Shown here in pieces: positions 17,324-25,280 of a stretch of DNA of 64,000 bases. The stretch covers positions 1,240,001 to 1,304,000 of the forward strand of contig JADJWT010000001.1 of the NCBI GenBank assembly GCA_016716225.1. Direction: 5' to 3'. The position numbers and the translations under genes were made by a program. The notes beneath the pieces are model-generated. The model was not told the origin of the DNA, made no database searches, and saw only the letters and a program-made list of their open reading frames with translations. This stretch comes from Ignavibacteriota bacterium. Lineage in GTDB: Bacteria > Bacteroidota > Ignavibacteria > Ignavibacteriales > Melioribacteraceae. The stretch's first letter is position 1. Each line of letters opens with the position of its first letter.

Positions 17324-17839
17324 TTAATTTTTTTGAATATAAGTATAAACTTCTTGCGCCGATTTATTTTCTGAGAAAACTTCAAATCCTTTTTCTTTAA
17401 CAATATCTATTAATGGTCCGGGCAAAAATGGAGTAATAAGTAAATAAATTTCATTCTCATTTAATGTTAGAATTTCTTTCGTCACTTTCGAAATAGGATG
17501 AACTCCGTTTTCTAAATCCAAAGTTGCATCATAAGTAATTTTAATGTTTTCTTCCAAAACCCAAGCTGGCTTTGGCGCATTGACATTTTTACTTTCTTCA
17601 ACTTTTATTTCTTTTTGTCCTGCTTCAATTCTTAATTTGTTAATTAATTCAGCAAGCGAAACTCCGCCAACTTTACTTGCTTGTCGCAATGTTGTAACTT
17701 TTGCAATTGTTTTTCTCAATATTGGATTTTTTAACTTTTTAAAAGGCGGAGCAATTTCAATTAATTTATCTTCAAGTTCCGGATAATTATTTAGCAAATC
17801 CGAAACTTTTGTTTCCGGTGTAATTTGTAATTTATTCAT
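17324..17839 (-). CDS. DUF1858/DUF2249 domain protein
   Basis: A 171-residue cytoplasmic protein. Residues 1-75 match DUF1858 (ITPETKVSDLLNNYPELED, then a helix with TLRQASKVGGVSLAELINKL). About residues 95-170 match DUF2249 (TYDATLDLENGVHPISKVTK, ending in a beta-alpha fold). Both small domains recur beside hemerythrin-like, DUF438 and nitric oxide reductase genes, as here (17963-21527). The biochemical role is unknown; a regulatory or cluster-handling function in NO metabolism is an inference from context. It is the last gene of the minus-strand arm, 123 bases after the DUF438 gene. Confidence 0.75.
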   Translation of the reverse strand: MNKLQITPETKVSDLLNNYPELEDKLIEIAPPFKKLKNPILRKTIAKVTTLRQASKVGGVSLAELINKLRIEAGQKEIKVEESKNVNAPKPAWVLEENIKITYDATLDLENGVHPISKVTKEILTLNENEIYLLITPFLPGPLIDIVKEKGFEVFSENKSAQEVYTYIQKN

Positions 17840-17864
17840 AATGCATATCCTTTTGTTTTTTTAG

Positions 17865-17896
17865 ATTCCGGTATTTGACTTTGTCAAAACCGGAAT
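17865..17896. repeat. Palindromic ATTCCGG element
   Basis: ATTCCGGTATTTGAC (17865-17879) and GTCAAAACCGGAAT (17883-17896) form a 14-bp stem with one bulged A and a TTT loop. It lies in the 123-base gap between the DUF438 and DUF1858 genes. On the plus strand it is followed by a T-rich run, but no plus-strand gene uses it. Confidence 0.6.
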
Positions 17897-17962
17897 GACA
17901 GTTTTTCTTCTTTTTGTTTTTATATTATGCTTTTTCGTTTCACGTTTTACGTCTCAACAATT

Positions 17963-19195
17963 TTACTTTTCGTACTTCAAAAGCCTTCTCTCACCCTCAA
18001 TTTTATTGATCTTTGTAATATCTTGTGTAACTTCTGCAGTTCCCAAATATTCATTTTCTTTATTTCTTACTGCATAGTAAGCAATGTGAATTAATTTACC
18101 GCCCATGTTAATCCAGAAAATTGCTTCATCTTGTTTTCCAGTTTTAAAATCATTTACAATTTGATTTACAATGTGCACACTGCTAGGTGGATGACAATAT
18201 TGAACTTCTCTTCCAAGAATTGCTTTTGCTCGGCTAAAAATTCTCTCTTTCCCTTCCGAGAAATATCTAACTTTATCATCTTTATCAACAAAAGTAATAT
18301 CTTGCGGAATGCTGTTCAGCATTGCTTCAAGTTCTTCCACAGTAAAAGAACCGGTAGAAAGTTTAATTTTTTTGTCAGAAGATTTATCAAGATTTTCATC
18401 AACTGTAACATTTGGTTTCCACTCAATTTCCGGAGAGTAAAGACAAAAACCAATTTCATCACTCTGTTTGTAAATTTCAAACCAATCAATTTCCGTTAAA
18501 GTATCCATACACATCGGAAATAAAATTTGCTCTTCTTTATAGAACATTTCTTGAATTCCGTTTATTGCCTGATAAAACATTAATTCCCAAAATCCTTTAA
18601 CTTCTTCCTTTGTAACTTGCGGAGTTTCACGCAAAAGTTCAATACTTGATTTAAGGAATCCCCTTATTTCATCGTGCTTTCCCCACATTACCATTGGCGG
18701 ACCGGTAATATTATTTTTTTCCAAATATGGAAATACTAAATTTTCCTTTCGCACGTAATGTTTTTCAATATCCATTAAATTGTTAAAATGCTGATGAATT
18801 TGCGAAAGTAAATCATTGCAATTTTCTTCGGAATTCCTCGAATTTATTTTGTGATAAATATGCTGAATTTCATCAATCTCTTTTTGCAATGCAGAATTTT
18901 CTTTTATGAAAGTATCAACCGGATGTCCCGCCGGAATTCCCTTTGCCATTGATGTATCAATATTTCCTTTTAAAGCTGCCGTGTGAATATCACAAAATTG
19001 CAGAACTTCTTCACGTTCCAAACCTTCGCTAATTAATTCTTCTTCAGCTTGAACAACTTCACCGTAAGGAATATTTCCCATAAGTTCGGTTAATTCCTTT
19101 TGCACTTCGCTTGCCGATTTATCTTTGTGAAGAGTTAAAATTAATTCCTTTAGTTTATCAACTCTTATTCTGCTGTTATTTATTAATTCGCTCAT
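17963..19195 (-). CDS. DUF438-hemerythrin-PAS protein
   Basis: A 410-residue soluble protein with three parts. DUF438 spans about residues 10-75 (EVQKELTELMGNIPYGEVVQ). A hemerythrin-like HHE domain spans about 95-255 and has many His and Glu in helical spacing (HQHFNNLMDIEKHYVRKENL-type helix, WGKHDEIRGF, FYKEEQILFP). A C-terminal PAS domain spans about 285-405 (LNSIPQDITFVDKDDKVRYF). The HHE site probably holds a di-iron centre binding O2 or NO, and the PAS domain a further sensory site. Its position 135 bases downstream of the NOR genes supports a role in NO handling. No output domain such as kinase or DNA binding is attached. Confidence 0.88.
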   Translation of the reverse strand: MSELINNSRIRVDKLKELILTLHKDKSASEVQKELTELMGNIPYGEVVQAEEELISEGLEREEVLQFCDIHTAALKGNIDTSMAKGIPAGHPVDTFIKENSALQKEIDEIQHIYHKINSRNSEENCNDLLSQIHQHFNNLMDIEKHYVRKENLVFPYLEKNNITGPPMVMWGKHDEIRGFLKSSIELLRETPQVTKEEVKGFWELMFYQAINGIQEMFYKEEQILFPMCMDTLTEIDWFEIYKQSDEIGFCLYSPEIEWKPNVTVDENLDKSSDKKIKLSTGSFTVEELEAMLNSIPQDITFVDKDDKVRYFSEGKERIFSRAKAILGREVQYCHPPSSVHIVNQIVNDFKTGKQDEAIFWINMGGKLIHIAYYAVRNKENEYLGTAEVTQDITKINKIEGERRLLKYEK

Positions 19196-19283
19196 TAATA
19201 TTCCTTTCTAAAACAATTTTGAAATTATTTAGACTAAATTTACATAACAAGAATAATAATTCCGATTTAAAAACAACATCTGT

Positions 19284-19317
19284 GAAAAATAATTGGGAAG
19301 ATTTTTTCCATCTTCCC
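19284..19317 (-). terminator. Terminator-like hairpin after the NOR genes
   Basis: GGGAAGAT (19295-19302) and ATCTTCCC (19310-19317) pair around a 7-base loop. Read on the minus strand it is followed by AATTATTTTT. It lies 14 bases after the stop of the NOR large-subunit gene, so the DUF438 gene may receive only part of the NOR transcript. Confidence 0.7.
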
Positions 19318-19330
19318 GTTACTGAAGAAA

Positions 19331-20962
19331 TTATTTTGAAGGCAGCAAATCTTTTGTTTTTAATTTTGAAGGCATAAAAATTCCAATAACACCATTTAAT
19401 CCAACTGTCATTACAATATTATAGAAGAATGCTAAAAATCCGAATAATAATAAACTTCCGGCTAAAGCTGCTAAAATCATATACAAATTAAATTCGCCGT
19501 TGAAATAAACGGCGCGGCGTAACATTCCTTTTAATCCAGCCATTCCCATAAAAGCTCCCATTCCAATTCCGCCAATTAGATGTGCCCAAAAGTGAAAGTT
19601 TGCTAATTTCTGACTGTACAATTCAGCGCCATTTGTAAGAACCGGAAGCAAAATATAAATTGCGGAATATAGTGTCATTGTTAATCCAACTAAAATTGCT
19701 ACGTGAACATGCGGACCAATAATCCATTGAGTATTGTGCAGAATTCTGTTTAATCCTAAATCGGCTTGCATAATTCCAGCCGGAACAGCGAGAGCAAAAC
19801 CAAGTAATCCGCCTAATAAAAATTTCAGTGGATTTGTCATTTTCAAAGGTCGCGCACTCCACAAAGTTACAAGCGTAATAAAGAAAGCCAAACCTTGTGT
19901 GATAAGTTCAAAAGCAGTTACCATTTCACCGGAAAGAATTTTTAAAATTCCGGGTTGAGCTTGATCCGACATTAAATGATGTGACCAAACCGTCCATGAA
20001 ACAACCATTTCAACAAATAAAGCCGCGCGCGCAATGTTTTCCATGAATAATTTTTTTCCGGAAATCATTGTCGCAAGTAAATACCAAGTTCCGGCAACGA
20101 AAATTAATACTAATCCATCTGCAATTAAATCCAATCCCCACCAAAACCAATTTTTGTAAAGTAATGCATCTACTGCGGAATGTTTTAAGCTTGAGCCGGC
20201 AATTTCCGCAATCATGTAAACAAGAATTAAAACTCCGGTAAATAAAATTATTCCGGCATTTAAAGCCGTATCAACAGTTCCTCTTGCAATAGCCGCAACT
20301 GGTAGAGAAACCAAATGTTCTTTTTTCTTTTTCGAAAATAAATTTTTAAATCCGCTTAAACCCAATGCAGATTTGATCAACTCACCACCCGGTTGTTTTT
20401 CCCAACCTTGCGGAGTGTAAGCAATAGTTTTGAAAATATTTATCACAAAGAAAACAGTTCCAACCATAACTAATGCAATTCCCAAAATAAAAAATGTTCC
20501 GCCCCAAACACTAAATTGCGTAAAGTCTGCAGGTAAAGGCCAATACAGTGTGTACAATGGCGAATAGTGAGATATAAATCCCGCAAACCAAAATATAAAA
20601 GTTCCGATAGCAATTAACCATAAAGTCCAATTTCCAAGTTTGATACTCCATAAAGGTTTTTTCATCAAGAAGGGAACGAGAAAAAGAAAAGCTCCAAACA
20701 CAATTGAATATGTTGATCCAAAAATTCCAACAAGCGGATGTGCGGTCATAATTGCAAAAAATTGTTCGTTGCCGATCGCTTCAATTGGTTTTATTTCGTA
20801 CAATCTCATTATCATTCCCTCAATTACAGCAAAGGCATAATAGACTAATCCAACAACAACAAATCTCAAAGTTAATTTTTGCATTGGTGTTAAAGTGTTA
20901 GGTTTGAACAAACCTTTTTCACCTTTCATAAAAGTTTCTAAAAAGTTCATATTAGTTCTCAC
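19331..20962 (-). CDS. Heme-copper superfamily nitric oxide reductase-like catalytic subunit
   Basis: A 543-residue membrane protein with about 12 or more helices. Expected heme ligands are present: His75 (AHPLVGIFG, helix II) and His418/His420 (GPHVHV, helix X). The two helix-VII metal ligands are His328-His329 (VWSHHL). In helix VI, DALLYKNWFWWGLDLIAD aligns without gaps to the oxidase pattern ending FWFFGHPEVY. Asp278 then falls on the His ligand and Asp282 on the Tyr position (Glu in classical NORs). No active-site Tyr is therefore seen, which favours NO reduction over O2 reduction, as in the non-canonical NOR families (gNOR-like is my best guess). Numbering uses GTG 20962; ATG 20950 with GAGA before it may be the real start. 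Cotranscribed with the subunit II gene (16-base gap). Confidence 0.78.
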   Translation of the reverse strand: MRTNMNFLETFMKGEKGLFKPNTLTPMQKLTLRFVVVGLVYYAFAVIEGMIMRLYEIKPIEAIGNEQFFAIMTAHPLVGIFGSTYSIVFGAFLFLVPFLMKKPLWSIKLGNWTLWLIAIGTFIFWFAGFISHYSPLYTLYWPLPADFTQFSVWGGTFFILGIALVMVGTVFFVINIFKTIAYTPQGWEKQPGGELIKSALGLSGFKNLFSKKKKEHLVSLPVAAIARGTVDTALNAGIILFTGVLILVYMIAEIAGSSLKHSAVDALLYKNWFWWGLDLIADGLVLIFVAGTWYLLATMISGKKLFMENIARAALFVEMVVSWTVWSHHLMSDQAQPGILKILSGEMVTAFELITQGLAFFITLVTLWSARPLKMTNPLKFLLGGLLGFALAVPAGIMQADLGLNRILHNTQWIIGPHVHVAILVGLTMTLYSAIYILLPVLTNGAELYSQKLANFHFWAHLIGGIGMGAFMGMAGLKGMLRRAVYFNGEFNLYMILAALAGSLLLFGFLAFFYNIVMTVGLNGVIGIFMPSKLKTKDLLPSK

Positions 20963-20978
20963 ATTTAATTATTAAAAT

Positions 20979-21527
20979 TTATTCAGTTACATCAACAACA
21001 TCTTCAACAACCATGTTTATTCCTTTCCAGCCGGAATATTCAGTTGATCGGATTGAATAAACTCCGGGTCTATCAAACTGCCAAAGTATATCATTTACAT
21101 GACCAGGAATTACTTGCATTTGAAACATCATTGAATTGTCTTTTCTAAAAACACCGAAGCCATATGTGAGATCTTCGGAAGTAACATTGAACAAAACTTT
21201 TTCATTTACTTTGATTTGAAGCTTTTCCGAGGGAAGAATAAACTTGTGATCTGCAACAGAAATTTCGAAAACTTTATCGGGAGTAATTTCCGCACGATCC
21301 AGATCCATCGGCTTCCAAGGAATTGTGTAATGTGTAGCAATGTGAAGCGAGACGCCAATTAAAACTAAAAATCCAACAAATGAATAAAAAACCGCTGGCT
21401 TAACTTCTTTACTTTTTCCATCGCGGGTAACTTTGTAAGCAAACCAAGCCATAAGAGACATAATTGCTAAAACATAAAACGTATAAGCAAAAGTTTGTCC
21501 GGTTAATACAACGTTTGAATCAACCAT
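20979..21527 (-). CDS. Oxidase subunit II-like protein without CuA
   Basis: A 182-residue inner-membrane protein with two N-terminal helices (about residues 10-30 and 45-64) and a periplasmic cupredoxin domain (85-178). The fold matches cytochrome oxidase subunit II, but every CuA ligand except Met172 is lost: Tyr122 replaces the first His, Ser161 and Ser165 replace the cysteines (STEYSGWKGINM), and Gly169 replaces the second His. It cannot form a normal CuA centre, so electrons probably come from quinol or from another donor directly to the catalytic subunit. It is the first gene of the minus-strand arm and is divergent from the NapH-like gene across 245 bases. Confidence 0.82.
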   Translation of the reverse strand: MVDSNVVLTGQTFAYTFYVLAIMSLMAWFAYKVTRDGKSKEVKPAVFYSFVGFLVLIGVSLHIATHYTIPWKPMDLDRAEITPDKVFEISVADHKFILPSEKLQIKVNEKVLFNVTSEDLTYGFGVFRKDNSMMFQMQVIPGHVNDILWQFDRPGVYSIRSTEYSGWKGINMVVEDVVDVTE

Positions 21528-21653
21528 ATTTCCTTCCTTTTTTTGTTTGAAGAAAAATTAATTATCAGATTTAAAAGCAGAATATTTTTTCTGGTTTAAA
21601 CATATCACAAAAAGATGTTTGTGTCAATTTATTATTTTTTATATGCTGTGTTT

Positions 21654-21731
21654 AGTGATTGATCACTTCCTGAATAAGTAATAGATGCTCTTTATTATAT
21701 CATTGACAAATTTATCTTTTTATAATATATT
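21654..21731 (+). promoter_or_regulatory. Promoter of the nrf arm with palindromic operator candidate
   Basis: TTGACA (21703-21708) and TATATT (21726-21731) are 17 bases apart and lie 42 bases before the ATG at 21773. Upstream, AGTGATTGATCACT (21654-21667) is a palindrome with 6-base arms and a 2-base centre. It recalls Crp/FNR-type sites but its half-site spacing is 2 bases shorter than the FNR consensus. Placed in the middle of the divergent region, it could serve both the NOR and nrf arms. Confidence 0.45.
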
Positions 21732-21772
21732 AAATAACAGAATTTAAAATCTGATTATAGAAAGTCAATAAA

Positions 21773-22858
21773 ATGTCAAAAATAGATAAGAATCTCGAAA
21801 AACCAATTCAAAAATATAGATTATATATTCAACTCTTATTTGTTGCAATTGTTTTATGGATTGGAGTTGAATTTTATTTATTCACAACTTTTTTAGAAAG
21901 TAATGGTACTTCAACTTTTTACGAAAGACCGCCCGGAGTTGAAGCTTTTCTTCCCATAAGCTCATTGATGAGTTTATACTATTTTATACTTTCCGGAGAA
22001 ATTCATCAAGCGCATCCGGCTGGATTAGTAATTTTTGTGGGAATTATTTTTGTTTCATTTGTTTATGGAAAATCTTTTTGCAGTTGGATTTGTCCAATTG
22101 GATTTATCTCGGAATCACTCGGAGATTTTGGTGAAAAAATTCAGAAAAAATTATTTAAGAAAAGATTGCAAATGCCAAAATTTTTGGATTATCCACTCCG
22201 AAGTTTGAAATATTTAATTTTGGGATTTTTTGCGTATTCTATATTTTTTTCAATGACAACCGAAGCGTTGAGATATTTTCTTGATTCACCATACAACATA
22301 ATCTCCGATGTAAAAATGTACTATTTCTTTGCACAAATTTCTCAATTTTCATTAATAGTAATTACAGTACTTTTTGGTTTATCAATTTTATTTAGAAATT
22401 TTTGGTGCAGATATTTATGTCCTTACGGTGCATTCTTGGGATTCATTTCACTTTTCAGTCCAAATAAAATTGTTAGAAATAAACAGAGTTGTATCGATTG
22501 TAATTTGTGCGCAAAGGCTTGTCCATCATTTATAAAAGTTGATAAAGTAAAAACAGTAATTTCCGATGAATGCACAACATGTATGAGCTGTGTGGATGTT
22601 TGTCCGGTTAAAGACACGCTTGAGCTAAAATCAATTTACACAAAAAACAAAGTCTCAAAAAAAGTAATTGCAATTGGAGTTGTTGTAATTTATTTTACAA
22701 TAATCACAATTGGAATGCTTTCCGGAAATTGGCAAAACTCAATTCCTAAAGAAAAATATTTAGAATTGTATCAGCAAAAAAATTCGATTGATCACATAAG
22801 AAGTTCAGAGGATATTAAAGAGTTAAATCAAATTTCAAATTCAAACAAGAAAGAATAA
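21773..22858 (+). CDS. NapH/NosR-like membrane ferredoxin (quinol dehydrogenase)
   Basis: A 361-residue inner-membrane iron-sulfur protein with about six hydrophobic helices. It carries two membrane-side CxxxCP motifs (Cys103/Cys107 in CSWICP and Cys212/Cys216 in CRYLCP), as in NapH and NosR. Two [4Fe-4S] ferredoxin motifs follow: Cys240, 243, 246, 250 and Cys267, 270, 273, 277. Such proteins pass electrons from menaquinol to periplasmic reductases. It stops 1 base before nrfH and so starts an nrf operon. Because NrfH itself oxidises menaquinol, this protein may give a second route of electrons to NrfA, or feed the adjacent NOR. Confidence 0.85.
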   Translation: MSKIDKNLEKPIQKYRLYIQLLFVAIVLWIGVEFYLFTTFLESNGTSTFYERPPGVEAFLPISSLMSLYYFILSGEIHQAHPAGLVIFVGIIFVSFVYGKSFCSWICPIGFISESLGDFGEKIQKKLFKKRLQMPKFLDYPLRSLKYLILGFFAYSIFFSMTTEALRYFLDSPYNIISDVKMYYFFAQISQFSLIVITVLFGLSILFRNFWCRYLCPYGAFLGFISLFSPNKIVRNKQSCIDCNLCAKACPSFIKVDKVKTVISDECTTCMSCVDVCPVKDTLELKSIYTKNKVSKKVIAIGVVVIYFTIITIGMLSGNWQNSIPKEKYLELYQQKNSIDHIRSSEDIKELNQISNSNKKE

Positions 22859-22859
22859 T

Positions 22860-23465
22860 ATGAATAAAAAGAAATTAAACTTTTTATCAAAATTATTATT
22901 TCACATATCACCGCCCGCAAATTGGAAATTTTCTGTAATAATTCTGCTTGGAATAATTGTGGGATTAGGTATAAATATTCTTCACATTTCAAACGCAGTT
23001 TCGTATTTATCTGATGACCCAAAAGCATGTATAAATTGCCATATTATGTTTCCGGAATTTGCAACTTGGGAAAGAGGAAGTCACGGAAGAGTTACGAATT
23101 GCAATGATTGTCACGTTCCTCACGATAATGTTTTTAGAAAATATATGTTTAAAGCAAGCGATGGTTTACGCCACGCAACAATGTTTACGTTCAGACTTGA
23201 GCCTCAAGTTATAAGAATTAAAAATGCCGGAAGAAATGTTATTCAAGAAAATTGTATAAGATGCCATGCAAATTATTTACATCCGGTTTCTTTAAGATCA
23301 ACAAATGCAAAAAGTATTTTTGATGAATTAGATGGTGTTTGCTGGGATTGCCATAGAGAAACTCCTCATGGAAAAGTTCATAGTTTAAGTTCTGCGCCAA
23401 ATATTATTAGACCGGATAACAAACAAGTAATTCCGGAATGGATTACAAAAAATATTGAAAAATAA
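22860..23465 (+). CDS. nrfH: NrfH, tetraheme quinol dehydrogenase of nitrite reductase
   Basis: NrfH anchors NrfA to the membrane and delivers electrons from menaquinol. One N-terminal helix (about residues 23-45) is followed by four CxxCH heme sites: Cys57-His61, Cys81-His85, Cys132-His136 and Cys161-His165. The first site is followed by a Met (CHIMFP), fitting the unusual Met ligation known for NrfH heme 1. Length 201 is slightly above the common 150-180 because of a C-terminal tail. It lies between the NapH-like and nrfA genes. Confidence 0.93.
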   Translation: MNKKKLNFLSKLLFHISPPANWKFSVIILLGIIVGLGINILHISNAVSYLSDDPKACINCHIMFPEFATWERGSHGRVTNCNDCHVPHDNVFRKYMFKASDGLRHATMFTFRLEPQVIRIKNAGRNVIQENCIRCHANYLHPVSLRSTNAKSIFDELDGVCWDCHRETPHGKVHSLSSAPNIIRPDNKQVIPEWITKNIEK

Positions 23466-23487
23466 ATTTTTAATAGAAGGGATTAAA

Positions 23488-24975
23488 ATGAAATCAATAA
23501 AACAAAAAGTTCAAGAAAAACCTTTATATGGTTGGATGTTATTCTTAATAACCGTAATTGTAGTTTTCTTAATAGGACTATTTGCATCTTCTATCTTAGA
23601 AAGAAAAAATGAAGCTTATTACACATTGCAAATGGTAAAACCAATTCCGGATGGAGAAACCAGAAACGAAGTTTGGGGAGAAAATTTTCCGCGTGAATAT
23701 GAATCATACAGAAAAACATTAGAAACCGGATTTGCAAGTAAACACGGAGGTTCTGTAAAACGAGATTATTTACAGCAATATCCGGAATTAGTTGTAATGT
23801 GGGCTGGTTATGGTTTTGCTAAAGATTATAATCAAGGAAGAGGACATGCTTACGCAATTACGGATATCAGAAATACATTAAGAACCGGTGGAAATTTTGA
23901 TAGCCCCATGCCCGCAACCTGTTGGACGTGTAAAAGTCCCGATGTTCCAAGAGTGATGGAAAAAGTTGGTGTTGCAGAATTTTACAAAGGGACATGGAAA
24001 GAAAAAGGTGATGAAATTGTAAATCCAATTGGATGTATGGATTGCCACGATAATAAAACTATGGCTTTAACAATTTCAAGGCCAGCTCTTGTTGAAGCTT
24101 TTGAACGACAAGGCAAAAAAATGGAAGACTTTAGTCGGCAAGAAATGCGATCCTTAGTTTGTGCTCAATGCCATGTTGAATATTATTTCCAAAAAGAAAC
24201 CAACTATCTTACATTCCCTTGGGATAAAGGATTTTCGGTAGATGACATGGAAAAATATTATGACGAATATGAATTTTCAGATTGGACACACAAACTTAGT
24301 AAAGCTCCGATGCTAAAAGCTCAACATCCGGATTATGAATTATTTATGACCGGCGTTCACGGAAAACGCGGTGTTGCTTGTGCTGATTGCCATATGCCTT
24401 ATAAAAGCGAAGGCGGAGTAAAATTTACAGATCATCATGCACAAAGCCCTTTAGCTAATGTTGCAAATTCATGTCAAGTTTGTCATAGAGAAGAAACAGA
24501 AACTCTTTTGCGTGATGTTTACGAAAGACAAGATAAAATTGAAGAACTTAGAAGAATTGCTGAAAAGAATTTAGCAGCGGTTCACTTAGAAGCAAAAGTT
24601 GCTTGGGATAAAGGAGCAAAAGAAGAAGATATGAAACCTGCGTTACAATTAATTCGTCATGCACAATGGAGATGGGATTGGGTTGCCGCAGCAAATGGAT
24701 TAGGATTTCATTCACCCGTTGAAGCAATGAGAGTTTTAGGCACATCAATTGAAAAAGCAAAAGATGCAAGGAAGGAAATTGCATTAATTCTAGTAAAGTT
24801 GGGCGTAAAATATCCTTTAGAATTGCCTGATATATCAACAAAAGAAAAAGCTCAAGCAGTTATTGGTTTAGATATGGATGTGTTAAGAAGAGACAAAGAT
24901 GATTTCTTAAAAACAACTGCAGTAGAATGGGATAAAAAAGCCAAAGAAAGACAAGGAACACTTTTAAAATATTAA
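23488..24975 (+). CDS. nrfA: NrfA, ammonia-forming cytochrome c nitrite reductase
   Basis: The periplasmic pentaheme enzyme reduces nitrite to ammonium with six electrons and also reduces NO. From ATG 23488 (GAAGGG just upstream), an uncleaved-looking N-terminal helix spans about residues 14-36. The catalytic heme site is the diagnostic CxxCK (Cys145-Lys149, CWTCK). Four CxxCH sites follow at Cys183, Cys225, Cys298 and Cys329. Length 495 is typical. I reject the in-frame ATG at 23455 because it lies inside nrfH and lacks a good ribosome site. With NrfH it makes a DNRA (nitrate/nitrite ammonification) terminal reductase. Confidence 0.96.
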   Translation: MKSIKQKVQEKPLYGWMLFLITVIVVFLIGLFASSILERKNEAYYTLQMVKPIPDGETRNEVWGENFPREYESYRKTLETGFASKHGGSVKRDYLQQYPELVVMWAGYGFAKDYNQGRGHAYAITDIRNTLRTGGNFDSPMPATCWTCKSPDVPRVMEKVGVAEFYKGTWKEKGDEIVNPIGCMDCHDNKTMALTISRPALVEAFERQGKKMEDFSRQEMRSLVCAQCHVEYYFQKETNYLTFPWDKGFSVDDMEKYYDEYEFSDWTHKLSKAPMLKAQHPDYELFMTGVHGKRGVACADCHMPYKSEGGVKFTDHHAQSPLANVANSCQVCHREETETLLRDVYERQDKIEELRRIAEKNLAAVHLEAKVAWDKGAKEEDMKPALQLIRHAQWRWDWVAAANGLGFHSPVEAMRVLGTSIEKAKDARKEIALILVKLGVKYPLELPDISTKEKAQAVIGLDMDVLRRDKDDFLKTTAVEWDKKAKERQGTLLKY

Positions 24976-24996
24976 GATTTGTAAATACAAATTTAC

Positions 24997-25142
24997 AGAG
25001 GTTGTTTCATAATTTATATTATCGATAATTTTTTTGATTTCATCAGAATAATATACCAATCACCGACATTCTCGAAAACCAAATAGAACAAATGGTTATT
25101 GAGTAAAGAACTGTATCGAGATAACCCAATGGGACAACCTCT
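24997..25142. repeat. 146-bp inverted-repeat element between nrfA and rnpB
   Basis: The stretch from 24976 to 25280 has no gene. It holds terminal inverted repeats AGAGGTTGTTTCAT (24997-25010) and ATGGGACAACCTCT (25129-25142), 12 of 14 positions matching. Internal pairings include ATTCTCG with CGAGAT, AACCA with TGGTT, and the palindrome ATTATCGATAAT. The right end runs into TTTTTT, so it could terminate nrfA. Size and ends suggest a miniature mobile element or structured RNA; no coding capacity was seen. Confidence 0.5.
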
Positions 25143-25280
25143 TTTTTATTTTCTAATTTCTCTAAATATTTATAATAAAATATCTTACAAATAAATTTTT
25201 ATAATGAAAGACAATATCTTTTTTATTATATTCGCTTAGTTTTAGTAAAATTAATTATAAAATAAAAAAAGAAGAGATTC

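Noticed and set aside
18131..18499. 122-residue open frame on the plus strand
   Set aside because: It is antisense to the DUF438-hemerythrin gene, whose three domains are well supported.
21654..21667. Direct assignment of the palindrome as an FNR site
   Set aside because: The FNR consensus TTGAT-N4-ATCAA needs wider spacing; only a general Crp/FNR-like resemblance can be claimed.
23455..23487. Upstream start for nrfA at 23455
   Set aside because: It lies inside nrfH and adds 11 residues without a ribosome site; GAAGGG before ATG 23488 fits better.
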